Assembly (NCBI GenBank): GCA_963700375.1
Contig: CAVOXF010000007.1
Location: 1-64,000, forward strand
Direction: 5' to 3'
From: JAHEEL01 sp963700375
Lineage (GTDB): Bacteria > Actinomycetota > Acidimicrobiia > Spongiisociales > UBA5794
DNA: 64,000 bases
Shown: in pieces, positions 7,437-16,184 of the stretch
How positions within the stretch are numbered: the stretch's first letter is position 1
Layout: each line of letters opens with the position of its first letter
Translations under genes and position numbers: made by a program
Notes under the pieces: generated by a model
What the model was told of the DNA's origin: nothing
Database searches by the model: none
What the model saw: only the letters and a program-made list of their open reading frames with translations

Positions 7437-8116
7437 AATGCAGTGAGAGCGCTGTCGACCGCTCGACCGACGGTGAACGGAAGCCCTCCGGTCACGACGG
7501 CGGCGCCGGCGGCCTTCTCGCCGGATGGCAGTTCGAGGAGCACCGTCACCACCGTGGTCCCGTCGACCTCGCGAGTGTTGGTGGCGAATCGCGACGGCGC
7601 GGGGAATCCTCGCAGCCGAGCCACGGCGGATGCAACGGCGGTGGTCAGACCATCGGGACCCGGCTCGACCGCGGCTTCAGCTTCCCGGCCGAGGTCGTCG
7701 ATCGCGCGGATGTCGACGCCGTTGGATGTCTCCTCGATGGCGAGCCTCAAGAAGCGCCCCGCACCGGCGGCCGGAGCATCCTCCACGGCGAGATGCGACG
7801 GTTCCGGCTCGGCGAACGCATTGGGAAGGGTCTCCACGAGGCTGCGCCCGAGACCGGTCCTTCGCTTTGCCGGCTCGGCGGGAGGGAGGTCGTCGTAGTC
7901 ACGACGATCGCCGAAGCCGGTCACGGGGCCCGGGTCGAGGCCTTTGAACGATCCGGAGGCCACGAGTCGTTCGACCGAACGCTGAACGTCACGATCGGGC
8001 ACGGTGCCGTCGGTCCAGACCCGCACCAGAGGAGGCGCGCCCACTTGAGGTGTCACGTCAACCGACGCGACACCCGGCAAGGAACGCACCGCGTGGCGCA
8101 GTTCATCAGCGGTCAT
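7433..8116 (-). CDS. Hypothetical protein, 227 residues
   Basis: The chosen start ATG 8114-8116 has AGGGGGAT upstream. The longer frame starting at 8296 would run back into the CoA-binding gene. The protein begins MTADELRHAVRSLPGVASVD, a short alpha/beta segment rather like ACT or BON modules, and ends with a hydrophilic domain (EETSNGVDIRAIDDLGREAE, TVVTVLLELPSGEKAAGAAV). No catalytic motif was recognised. It overlaps the following zinc-ribbon gene by four bases. Confidence 0.65.
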   Translation of the reverse strand: MTADELRHAVRSLPGVASVDVTPQVGAPPLVRVWTDGTVPDRDVQRSVERLVASGSFKGLDPGPVTGFGDRRDYDDLPPAEPAKRRTGLGRSLVETLPNAFAEPEPSHLAVEDAPAAGAGRFLRLAIEETSNGVDIRAIDDLGREAEAAVEPGPDGLTTAVASAVARLRGFPAPSRFATNTREVDGTTVVTVLLELPSGEKAAGAAVVTGGLPFTVGRAVDSALTAL

Positions 8117-8178
8117 GTCGATCCCCCTGATCGAGCCCCACATGGATTGTACCTTGCCCGGGGGGCCCGGAGAAAGGG

Positions 8179-8613
8179 TCAGATTGCCGGCTCCACTCTG
8201 GACCAGACCATGATGCACGCATTGGCCAGGTACTCGAACCCGTTGTCGGCCAGATAGGCCAGCACGGCCTCGTTCTCCGCTCCCGGCTGGATCCACACCG
8301 TCATGAGACCGAGCTCCTTGGCCCGCTCGAGGAGGCGAAGCGTTCGCTGCGGCGGCACGACGAAGTTCACGATGTCCGGCGTCTCCGGTAGGTCTCCGAG
8401 ATCGGCGTATGCCGGGTCGCCGTCGATCGTGTCCTTGGTGGGGTTCACGGGATACACCCGGTAGCCCTTCCCCTTGAGATCTCGGTAGATGCGGTTCCCG
8501 TACTTCCCGGGATTGTCGGTGGCACCGACGATTGCGATGACCGGGTTGCCTTCATTGAGCAGCGTGCTGATGGTATCCATGAGATTGGGAACGCTACCGT
8601 ACCCGGTCGTCAT
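8179..8613 (-). CDS. CoA-binding domain protein (YccU-like)
   Basis: This is a 144-residue single Rossmann domain of the CoA_binding_2 family. The nucleotide-binding part reads IVGATDNPGKYGNRIYRDLK, followed by GYRVYPVNPTKDTIDG, PDIVNFVVPPQRTLRLLERA and VWIQPGAENEAVLAYL. The family binds coenzyme A, but its physiological role is not settled. It lies 9 bp after the flippase fusion and belongs to the same operon. The start at 8613 gives MTTGYGSVPNLMDTIS; an internal ATG 12 codons on would also keep the whole domain. Confidence 0.85.
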   Translation of the reverse strand: MTTGYGSVPNLMDTISTLLNEGNPVIAIVGATDNPGKYGNRIYRDLKGKGYRVYPVNPTKDTIDGDPAYADLGDLPETPDIVNFVVPPQRTLRLLERAKELGLMTVWIQPGAENEAVLAYLADNGFEYLANACIMVWSRVEPAI

Positions 8614-8622
8614 TCCATCCGG

Positions 8623-10554
8623 TCAGATCTTCGTCTCCTCGCCCTTCGTCCGGAACACCGTTCCGAGCGTCTCGAACAGGATCTTGACATCCACCTTCAT
8701 CGAACGGATCTCGACATACTCGTCGTCGAGAGCCGTCCGTTCTGCCATCGAGATCGAATCGCGACCGTGCACCTGGGCGTAGCCGGTGATACCGGGCTTG
8801 ACCAGGAACCTCGGATTGTCGAGCCCCACGAGATCCGCCTCCTCCGGCACGAGCGGGCGGGGCCCGACCAACGACATCGAGCCCTTGAGCACGTTCCAGA
8901 GGTTCGGGAGTTCATCGAGGGACCATCGGCGCAGGAAGCCTCCAACTCTGGTGATTCGCGGGTCGTCATCGATCCGAATCGTGTACTCGGCCTCGACCTG
9001 GCCGTATTGCTGTAACTGTTCGAGGTGCGCGTGGAAGACGGCGTCATCGTGGTCGAATGCCATCGTGCGCAGCTTCACCATCCAGAAGTCCACGCCGTCC
9101 CGACCGGTTCGGAGCTGCCGGAAGAGCGCTGGACCCCGGGAATCGACCTTGACGGCAATCGCAGCGATCAACAGCACCGGGGCGAGCAGCAGCATCGCAA
9201 TGAGCGCCGCGGCAATATCGAGCGAGCGCTTTGCCACTGCGTATCCATGCGAGATCTCCCCTTCTTCCGGGTCGCGCATCAGCGCCCCGATCACCAGCGC
9301 CGCAAGGGCGAAGCTCTCGCCGACGACGAACGCGATCACCACGTGCAGCACCGGGTCGGAAATCGGAATGGCCAGGGCGATGACGGAGGCGGCGACGGCC
9401 GCAAACCACGATACGGCCAGTCGGACGGCCCGGCCGCGGGCCACGAGGATCTGACCGATGAACAACCCCGCCGAGGCAAGAACCACGCCCGCGGAAGCAA
9501 GCGCAGCGACGGTAGTGGTGGGACGGAACCCATCGCCGAAAGCGATGGCGACCATGGACGGACCGACGATGGCACCGATCCCGGCGCCCACGAACGCGAG
9601 CGCAACCCCGGCGATTCCCATACCTCGCGCCCATGACCGCAACTCTCGGCGCTCGCCCCGAGCGGCCATCTCCGTGAACGGCGGAAGGACCCTGGCAATG
9701 AGGTTGTAGCCGAGCGTCAGCGGGGCCCTGGCGAGCACGAGCGTGGCGTAGGTGATCGAGAACTGGGAAGCCGTGGCACCAAGGGCGCCGGCGACCAGCG
9801 GCCCCGCGAGGAGCAAGGCCTGCGACGCTGCGGACGAGAGGACGAGTCCGAACAACAGGCCCTGCTCGCCGACGTGCTCGGCGTGTTCATCGACGAGCTC
9901 GCCGCGCGAGCCGGTTCTCCGTTGCTCGGGTGTGCGGAACGGGCGCCAGAAGAAGATCACCAGGGGTCCGAGAACTTGAGCCCAGGCAAAACCGGTCACC
10001 GTCGGCCCAACGATCACCACGATCACGGCGATGACGAGGCGCAGTACCGACGCGGCGCCGCTCGCATATCCGTACGACCGGAATCGGCGATTCCCAGCGA
10101 GGTAGCCGCGACCGACGGCGAAGAAGAAGTGGAATGCAACCGTCGCGATGACGAACCATACGAACGAGGACTCACCGTCGAAGTAGGTGTCGGCGGTTGA
10201 CCACACGACGGCCGCGGCGACGGCGCCGGTCGAGACCGTCAGAGCGATGGCGCGGATCGGTACGACCCAGCCTCGATAGCCGAGCGTGATCCTTCGGATC
10301 ACGAACTGCTCGATCGGCAGCAGGATGATCACGAACGCGAGGAAGTGCGCTGTGAGAAGAGCTGCGATCGGAGCGAACGCCTCCTCCCCGAGGCTCCGGC
10401 CACCGAGGAACTGATACGCGTAGGCGCCGACGCCCGCGACGAGGCTGCCCAGGACGATGTCGAGCGTGCCGTCGCTCCGCATGTAGGCGTACCTCGTGCG
10501 GTGCGAATGCGCAGGCAGATCGGAGGATTGGTCGTCTCGCGGGGTGTCGTTCAC
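8623..10554 (-). CDS. Flippase fused to polyprenyl-phosphate phosphoglycosyltransferase
   Basis: This 643-residue protein joins two steps of glycopolymer assembly. Residues about 20-425 form a 12-helix, Wzx/MATE-like polysaccharide exporter (for example AYQFLGGRSLGEEAFAPIAA near the start, and long alternating hydrophobic helices). Residues about 430-643 form a PglC/WcaJ-type phosphoglycosyltransferase: membrane hairpin RSLDIAAALIAMLLLAPVLL, substrate-loop region MVKLRTM, the catalytic Asp-Glu pair in RRWSLDELPNLWNVLKG, and MSLVGPRPLVPEEADL with PGITGYAQVHGRD. The transferase would load the first sugar phosphate on undecaprenyl phosphate at the inner face. The two activities are normally separate genes. 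It heads the minus-strand operon and is divergent from the LCP gene. Confidence 0.85.
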   Translation of the reverse strand: MNDTPRDDQSSDLPAHSHRTRYAYMRSDGTLDIVLGSLVAGVGAYAYQFLGGRSLGEEAFAPIAALLTAHFLAFVIILLPIEQFVIRRITLGYRGWVVPIRAIALTVSTGAVAAAVVWSTADTYFDGESSFVWFVIATVAFHFFFAVGRGYLAGNRRFRSYGYASGAASVLRLVIAVIVVIVGPTVTGFAWAQVLGPLVIFFWRPFRTPEQRRTGSRGELVDEHAEHVGEQGLLFGLVLSSAASQALLLAGPLVAGALGATASQFSITYATLVLARAPLTLGYNLIARVLPPFTEMAARGERRELRSWARGMGIAGVALAFVGAGIGAIVGPSMVAIAFGDGFRPTTTVAALASAGVVLASAGLFIGQILVARGRAVRLAVSWFAAVAASVIALAIPISDPVLHVVIAFVVGESFALAALVIGALMRDPEEGEISHGYAVAKRSLDIAAALIAMLLLAPVLLIAAIAVKVDSRGPALFRQLRTGRDGVDFWMVKLRTMAFDHDDAVFHAHLEQLQQYGQVEAEYTIRIDDDPRITRVGGFLRRWSLDELPNLWNVLKGSMSLVGPRPLVPEEADLVGLDNPRFLVKPGITGYAQVHGRDSISMAERTALDDEYVEIRSMKVDVKILFETLGTVFRTKGEETKI

Positions 10555-10662
10555 TGATGAGCTTCGTGATTGTCGGCGGGTTCCCGGCAGGTTACTCCGG
10601 TACCCCGGGTCCCGACGCGATCGTTGCCACGACTACCGGAACGCGATTCCTACTATGCGCGG

Positions 10663-12111
10663 ATGACGAGCAGGTCATCCAAACAACGTTCGTCCAATCC
10701 GCTCGTCGCGGCTGCGGCGTCGGCCTTGGTTCCCGGTCTCGGTCAATTGCTGGCAGGCGACCGGAAGAAGGCACGAAACCTCTTCATCATCGATGTTGCC
10801 GTGCTCGCCGTTCTGCTCTTCTTCTTCCATGACAAGGTCTCCATCCTCACGGCATTCGTGAAGCCGACGTCGATGGTGCTTCTGATGATCGTCAACATCG
10901 CCCTGCTCGGGTACCGGGTCTGGGCCGCCGACGACGCCTACCGCTCAGCGTCGACCACGGGGCCGTCGGTCAGCCGCGTCGCCGGACTCACCGCATTGAT
11001 CGCCCTCGGTGCATTCCTGCTGATGCCCCATGTGGTGTTCGGCTACTACGACCTCGTCCAGTACAGCCTGATCACGACCGTCTTCGATGGTGGCGAGGCA
11101 TCGGCGTCCACCACGACAACCACCGGCAACACGCCCGCCACCGGGAATACCGACGCCTCTGGTTCCACCACATCCTCGACGACCACAACGGTCGTCGAGG
11201 AGACACCGTGGGAGGACCTCGACCGCCTGAACATCCTGCTGCTCGGCGGCGACTTCGGCGTCGGACGGACGGGGATCCGCACCGACACGATGATCACCGT
11301 GAGCATCGATCCCAAGACCGGCGAAGCGGCCATGTTCCAGGTGCCCCGCAACTGGACCTACGCCCCTCTCCCGGAAGGCCATGGGATCTGGGACTGCAAC
11401 TGCTACCCCGAACTGATCAACGAACTCTGGATCCAGGGCGAACAGCATCCAGAAGCCTTCCCAGGCCCGGGTGATCCGCCGGAGAACGCCGTGAAGGGTG
11501 TGATCTCGGAGTTCCTCGGCATCCCAATCCACTATTACGCTCTCGTGAACCTCGATGGGTTCGTGGACATCATCGACGCCATCGGCGGTGTCGACATCTA
11601 TGTGCCCGAGAAGATCGTCGACGACGAGTATCCCCTCCTCGACGGCACGCTCACACGCCTCGTCATCGAGCAGGGCGAGCAGCACATGAACGGCGTCGAG
11701 GCCCTCGCCTATGCCAGAACCCGACACGCCGACAGCGACTACTTCCGCATGTCGCGGCAGCGGTGCGTGCTCGAGGCCGCCATGGAACAGACCGATCCGA
11801 CATCGCTGCTCCTGAACTTCGGTAAGTTCGCCGAGGTCATCAAGGAAACGACGACCACCGATATCCCGATCGATCTCCTCCCGAAGCTCGTCGAGTTGCT
11901 GCCCTCGGTGGACATGGAAGCGGTTGTCTCCGTCCGGTTCATTCCTCCCGAGTACCACCTCAAGTATCGGGACGACGGGAAGCCGGGGCGAATCGCCAAC
12001 ATCGACCTCGTCCACGAGCACGTTCAGCTCGTGATCGACGATCCGGAGTTGGCGAAGGTCCAGCTCAACCTTCAGGATTCCGAGGACTGCCCAACGGCAC
12101 CGATCGGCTGA
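10663..12111 (+). CDS. LytR-CpsA-Psr (LCP) family protein
   Basis: This 482-residue membrane-anchored enzyme likely transfers undecaprenyl-linked glycopolymers to peptidoglycan outside the membrane. Three hydrophobic segments lie within residues 39-125. A Ser/Thr-rich linker (TTTTTGNTPATGNTDASG) follows, then the LCP domain: NILLLGGDFG, RTDTMITVSIDPKTGEAAM, VNLDGFVDIIDAIGGVDIYV, and EALAYARTRHADSDYFRMSR with RQR. These arginines and aspartates bind the pyrophosphate in known LCP proteins. ATG 10663 is chosen as the first Met at the domain's N-terminus. It is divergent from the flippase/transferase fusion, which suggests both act on the same wall or capsule polymer. Confidence 0.88.
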   Translation: MTSRSSKQRSSNPLVAAAASALVPGLGQLLAGDRKKARNLFIIDVAVLAVLLFFFHDKVSILTAFVKPTSMVLLMIVNIALLGYRVWAADDAYRSASTTGPSVSRVAGLTALIALGAFLLMPHVVFGYYDLVQYSLITTVFDGGEASASTTTTTGNTPATGNTDASGSTTSSTTTTVVEETPWEDLDRLNILLLGGDFGVGRTGIRTDTMITVSIDPKTGEAAMFQVPRNWTYAPLPEGHGIWDCNCYPELINELWIQGEQHPEAFPGPGDPPENAVKGVISEFLGIPIHYYALVNLDGFVDIIDAIGGVDIYVPEKIVDDEYPLLDGTLTRLVIEQGEQHMNGVEALAYARTRHADSDYFRMSRQRCVLEAAMEQTDPTSLLLNFGKFAEVIKETTTTDIPIDLLPKLVELLPSVDMEAVVSVRFIPPEYHLKYRDDGKPGRIANIDLVHEHVQLVIDDPELAKVQLNLQDSEDCPTAPIG

Positions 12112-12483
12112 TCAGGTCTGCCGCGAGTCCTTGCGGTGGTAGTGCGTGCCTTCGAGGTCCGATTCGGATCGCCACTCGCCGAAAATGATCGCCGGAGCGC
12201 GTACCGGCGCAACGGGTTCCGGTACTTCATCGAGCTCGTCGAGATCGATGGACAATTCCGGCTCCACGTGAGCGTTCAGAGATCGCCGCTCGTACTTGGA
12301 CGGCCCACGCATGACCACCGTCACCTCGTCGACGTCGATCTCGACCTCTTCATCCGTCACCACACTGGGCTTCGGCGGCGGTGGCACGACGGCGTGGCGG
12401 CCCTTGATCCGAGCGTTGTTGAAGCCGGTCGTATACGAGCGTGAAGTCGTGGGACCGGGGTTGAACTTCTTCGGTGCGGGCAT
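12112..12483 (-). CDS. Hypothetical acidic protein, 123 residues
   Basis: It starts MPAPKKFNPGPTTSRSYTTG and has an acidic centre (TDEEVEIDVDEVTVVM, LSIDLDELDEVPEP). There is no signal peptide or membrane segment. Its stop codon directly abuts the LCP stop, so the genes are convergent with no gap. The N-terminus is basic and low-complexity and may be disordered. No family was recognised. Confidence 0.55.
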   Translation of the reverse strand: MPAPKKFNPGPTTSRSYTTGFNNARIKGRHAVVPPPPKPSVVTDEEVEIDVDEVTVVMRGPSKYERRSLNAHVEPELSIDLDELDEVPEPVAPVRAPAIIFGEWRSESDLEGTHYHRKDSRQT

Positions 12484-12540
12484 ACGTGTCCCTCTGGACG
12501 CTTGAAACAGCGTACCCCTGCAACTCAGCGCGGGAAAGGG

Positions 12541-12753
12541 CTATACCGATGAATGGTCATCTGTCTGGCTCGGTGTCCGATTCGACGCGATCGCCGAGAT
12601 TGCCAGCCCTGCGCCCAGCAACAGCACGGCTCCAGGGACGATCCATTGCCCAACACCGCTGGGAATCCAATCGCGGGACGGCGCGAGGAACGCCATGCCC
12701 ACGAAGAGCAGTCCGAACACGAACGAGATGGCATCGAATCGGTGACGGTACAT
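12541..12753 (-). CDS. Small two-helix membrane protein
   Basis: This 70-residue protein has two hydrophobic helices (FDAISFVFGLLFVGMAFLAP and WIVPGAVLLLGAGLAISAIA). It starts 3 bp after the PspC-type gene stop and is therefore in its operon. Small membrane partners of this kind often follow PspC/LiaF proteins, though the function is unknown. Confidence 0.7.
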   Translation of the reverse strand: MYRHRFDAISFVFGLLFVGMAFLAPSRDWIPSGVGQWIVPGAVLLLGAGLAISAIASNRTPSQTDDHSSV

Positions 12754-12756
12754 GTG

Positions 12757-14046
12757 CTATCCCTCCCAGAGGGGTTCAGGGACGTTCTCGAGGGGAACGT
12801 CGACGATAACCGATCCGAAATCGGCCCTCGCATCAATGGTGAAGATCGCCGCGGGTTCGTCTACGCGGATCTCGACGGTGTTCGACACGCCGATTCCGGC
12901 GCTCTGGTCTCCCAGGATCTCGACGGATCCGATTCCGGCCGACCCGGTCACGGTCGCTCGAGCGTCTTGTGGGAGCCAGATCCGCAGCTCCCCGGCACTC
13001 ACGCGGGCGTCGAGCGAGATGGGGTAGCCGTCGGATGGCGGCTCGAACCACCGGAAATCGAGTTCAAGGACTCCAGCGGCATGGTCGTACTGGAAGCTGA
13101 CCGCCTCGAGATCGTCAATGGTGTGCACCTGCACGTACCGATCACCGGCCTCGCCGCTGAACGACCACTCGGAGACGAAGCTGGCGAGGAACAGGAACGG
13201 TGCGAGTACGAGACCGATGAAGATCAGCCACCGGGCCCTCCCGAAGAGCGTCCCGACGAGCAACCCTCCTCCGATCACACCGACGGCTGTCGCGAGATAG
13301 TGGACCGGGTCCGGATAGAGAACGTCGGCCGCGTCGAGAAGGGCGAGGCCGCCCAGCACGATCAGGAGCGCAGCGAGCGTCAACCGGCCGAGGATCGACT
13401 TCGGTCTCGGCGGCCGCGGTCGTGGCGCAGCGGCGGCCGCAACGGGGGCCGTCGTCGCAGCGGCGGCCGCAACCGGGGCGACCTCGTCGATCTCATATTC
13501 CGCCGCTTCGACCGACTCCGTTTCGTCCGCGTCGTCGTCATCGGCGGGTGCATTCCTGTCGTCGGTATCCGCGTCGTCGTCATCGGCCCCCGGCCCGGAA
13601 TCGTCGTCTGACGGTTCCGCCGGGTCGGTGGGGGCCTTCGAACCGGTGAGATCCCCTCGGTAGAGCAACACGCCGATCACGAGCAGCACGCCTGCCACCA
13701 CAAACTTGCCGGAGATCAGATGGAACGAAGACACGAGGATGACCGCGGCCATGCCGATCAGCACGACGCCGATGACCATCGAAGTATTCGAACCATCGAA
13801 TCCGTCGACCCACCCCTCGGCAATCGACCGGTCGCTTCCCTCATCGGGGATGAGTATCCATCCGAGACCGTAGAGAAGGAAGCCGACCCCGCCGAACAGG
13901 GCCAGCAGGACGAACGCGACACGGAACCAGGCCGGGTTGACGGAGAACCGCCGGCCGAGGCCCGCGGCCACCCCGGCGAACGCACGGTCGTCGTACGGCC
14001 GACCGAGTGGTGGGCGCTGCAGGTGAGGTTGGGTTGATGTGCTCAT
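12757..14046 (-). CDS. PspC-domain membrane protein with LiaF-like C-terminus
   Basis: This is a 429-residue protein. The N-terminal PspC domain (about residues 15-75) reads DDRAFAGVAAGLGRRFSVNP, VAFVLLALFGGVGFLLYGL, GWILIPDEG. More transmembrane segments follow, separated by an Asp/Ala-rich linker (about residues 150-200). The C-terminal 120 residues form a beta-helix-like LiaF/DUF2154 region (YDHAAGVLELDFRWFE, LDARVSAGELRIWLPQDA, GSVIVDVPLENVPEPLWEG). Proteins of this kind sense or report envelope stress. It is divergent from the PspC-fused kinase, so the 131-bp gap 14047-14177 likely holds both promoters and the target of the response regulator. Confidence 0.82.
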   Translation of the reverse strand: MSTSTQPHLQRPPLGRPYDDRAFAGVAAGLGRRFSVNPAWFRVAFVLLALFGGVGFLLYGLGWILIPDEGSDRSIAEGWVDGFDGSNTSMVIGVVLIGMAAVILVSSFHLISGKFVVAGVLLVIGVLLYRGDLTGSKAPTDPAEPSDDDSGPGADDDDADTDDRNAPADDDDADETESVEAAEYEIDEVAPVAAAAATTAPVAAAAAPRPRPPRPKSILGRLTLAALLIVLGGLALLDAADVLYPDPVHYLATAVGVIGGGLLVGTLFGRARWLIFIGLVLAPFLFLASFVSEWSFSGEAGDRYVQVHTIDDLEAVSFQYDHAAGVLELDFRWFEPPSDGYPISLDARVSAGELRIWLPQDARATVTGSAGIGSVEILGDQSAGIGVSNTVEIRVDEPAAIFTIDARADFGSVIVDVPLENVPEPLWEG

Positions 14047-14177
14047 GGGGTCATGATGCGCTACCCGGCCCGAGAGCGCTATTGGGGATGTTCCTGGTCG
14101 AACCCTGAGGGGTCAGGGTGATCTCAGGGTCGTCACGGGTTGTCGCCCGACCGGGCCTGTGACAACATCACTATCGC

Positions 14178-15404
14178 ATGGACACCACCGCCGAACCCAA
14201 TCACCACGAGCACCCGGATCGGATCCAGATCCTGAGCGGCCGCCTGACGCGGTCGAACGATGACCGCGTCATCGCCGGGCTCTCGGCGGGGATTGCCTCC
14301 CGGCTCGGTATTCCAGCGGTCTATGTGCGGGCCGCGTTCGTCTCGCTGACGCTCGCTGGGGGCTTCGGGGTTCTCTGCTACCTCGCCGGGTGGATCGTCA
14401 CGCCGGATGAGAGGCGGTACGGGTCGATGATCGAAGCCGACCACCCGGCAACAACCGGGCAGCACGTCGGCCTCGCTCTCGGGTTCCTCGCTGTGCTGAT
14501 TGCCCTCGAGGCCTTCGGCCTGTGGTTCGGTCCCATCGTCTGGCCCGCCACCCTCGTCATCTTCGGAGCCGCGCTCATCTGGGATCGTTCCAGCGCCGAG
14601 TCCAGGAAACGCCTCACACGCCTCACCCGACCATCTGAGAACGGAGCCGGCAGAAGCAAGACCCAGATCTTCGCCGGAGCGGCTCTGATGGCGGTCGGCA
14701 TCGTCGTCGTGCTGGCCTCGCTCGACTCCATCCAGTCGCTCGGACCAGCCGCAATCGCCGTACTGCTGACCGCCGCGGGATCCATGCTCCTCTTCGGGCC
14801 GTGGATCTGGGGGCTCTTCGAGGAGCTGTCAGACGAGCGCAGGGCGAGGATCCGGGAGCAGGAACGCGCCGACATGGCCGCCCACCTCCACGATTCCGTG
14901 CTTCAGACCCTCGCGATGATCCAGCGCAGCGACGATCCCCAACGCATGATCACGCTTGCACGAGCGCAGGAACGCGACCTACGCACCTGGCTCTTCGACC
15001 CGGCCGGTGCGGCATCGACCGGCACCGTCGGCGAGGCGATCACCGGGGCCGCGGCCAAAGTGGAAGCCGACTTCGATTTGCCGGTTGAGGTTGTCGTCGT
15101 GGGAGATCGAGCGCTCGACGATGCGGCACATCCGCTCGTTGCGGCGGCATCCGAGGCGATGGCCAATGCCGCCGAGCACTCCGGCGCTCGGTCCATATCC
15201 GTCTACGTCGAGTGCACCGACGTGACCGTCGACGCGTGGATCACCGACCAGGGCGTCGGTTTCGACCCGGATGCCGTTCCCGACGATCGAAGAGGCATCT
15301 CCGAGTCGATCATCGCCCGCATGGCGCGGTCCGGAGGCGAGGCGGTCCTTGTTTCCACACCGGGCGAAGGCAGCGAAGTCCATCTACGATCGGGGCCCCG
15401 ATGA
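14178..15404 (+). CDS. Sensor histidine kinase with N-terminal PspC domain
   Basis: This is a 408-residue kinase. A PspC domain (about residues 20-75: DDRVIAGLSAGIASRLGIPA, CYLAGWIVTPDERRYG) is followed by four hydrophobic segments. A HisKA_3 dimerisation box then carries the phospho-acceptor His in MAAHLHDSVLQTLAMIQ, and the HATPase domain has SEAMANAAEHSGA (N box) and ITDQGVGFDPDAVPDDRRG (G box). The PspC domain probably senses membrane or cell-wall state directly or through the neighbouring LiaF-like protein. Its stop overlaps the response-regulator start by four bases (ATGA), so the two are one transcriptional and translational unit. Confidence 0.92.
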   Translation: MDTTAEPNHHEHPDRIQILSGRLTRSNDDRVIAGLSAGIASRLGIPAVYVRAAFVSLTLAGGFGVLCYLAGWIVTPDERRYGSMIEADHPATTGQHVGLALGFLAVLIALEAFGLWFGPIVWPATLVIFGAALIWDRSSAESRKRLTRLTRPSENGAGRSKTQIFAGAALMAVGIVVVLASLDSIQSLGPAAIAVLLTAAGSMLLFGPWIWGLFEELSDERRARIREQERADMAAHLHDSVLQTLAMIQRSDDPQRMITLARAQERDLRTWLFDPAGAASTGTVGEAITGAAAKVEADFDLPVEVVVVGDRALDDAAHPLVAAASEAMANAAEHSGARSISVYVECTDVTVDAWITDQGVGFDPDAVPDDRRGISESIIARMARSGGEAVLVSTPGEGSEVHLRSGPR

Positions 15405-16033
15405 CCACCATCTATCTCGTTGATGACCATGAACTCTTCCTGAGCGGCGTGCGCGCTGAACTCTCCGAGCGATTCGACGTCGCGGGCTGGTCCACCGACG
15501 TCGACGCCGCGGTGGATGGGATCCGGACGAGCCGGCCGGATGTCGTCCTCATCGATGTCCACATGCCGGGCGGCGGCGGTCTGTCCGTGGTCGGCAACGT
15601 CCACGAGACGAACCCTGACATCCGCTTTCTCGCACTCTCGGTCTCAGACGCTCCCGAGGACGTCATTGCGATGATCCGGGCAGGGGCTCGCGGCTACGTG
15701 ACCAAGTCCATCGATCCGGACGCCCTCGCAGACGCGATCGAGCGCATCGCGGCCGGCGACGCCGTGTTCTCACCGAAGCTTGCGGGATTCGTCCTCGACG
15801 CGTTCTCCGACACGGTCCCCGTCGAGGCTGATCCTGAACTGGATCAGTTGACGCCCAGGGAGCGGGAGGTCCTCCGTCAGATCGCCCGCGGCTACGCGTA
15901 CAAGCAGGTCGCGACGCGGCTCTCGATCTCGGTGAAGACCGTCGAAACGCACGTCTCGGCCGTGTTGCGCAAGCTCCAGTTGTCGAACCGCCACGAACTG
16001 GCGAGATGGGCCTCCGAACGTCGAATCGTGTGA
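15401..16033 (+). CDS. NarL/LuxR-family response regulator
   Basis: The receiver domain (residues 1-115) has DDHELFLSGV at its acidic pocket, the phospho-acceptor Asp in VVLIDVHMPGGGG, and a lysine in GYVTKSIDPD. The C-terminal LuxR helix-turn-helix reads LTPREREVLRQIARGYAYKQ, SISVKTVETHVSAVLRKLQ. The length of 210 residues is normal. ATG 15401 overlaps the kinase stop. It is expected to control envelope genes, probably including the divergent PspC/LiaF-like operon. Confidence 0.93.
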   Translation: MTTIYLVDDHELFLSGVRAELSERFDVAGWSTDVDAAVDGIRTSRPDVVLIDVHMPGGGGLSVVGNVHETNPDIRFLALSVSDAPEDVIAMIRAGARGYVTKSIDPDALADAIERIAAGDAVFSPKLAGFVLDAFSDTVPVEADPELDQLTPREREVLRQIARGYAYKQVATRLSISVKTVETHVSAVLRKLQLSNRHELARWASERRIV

Positions 16034-16184
16034 ATTGGGTAGGGTTCGCACGATGCACCTGTTGCGACCCGTCGTGTTGAACAGCGCCGTAGCCCGGTCC
16101 GCGGTTGTTTCATCAATTCTTGGCCACGGTGCACCACACTAGGAGCCACTGATCGTCCCCTCCTCCAGCGCAAAGGCACCCCAG

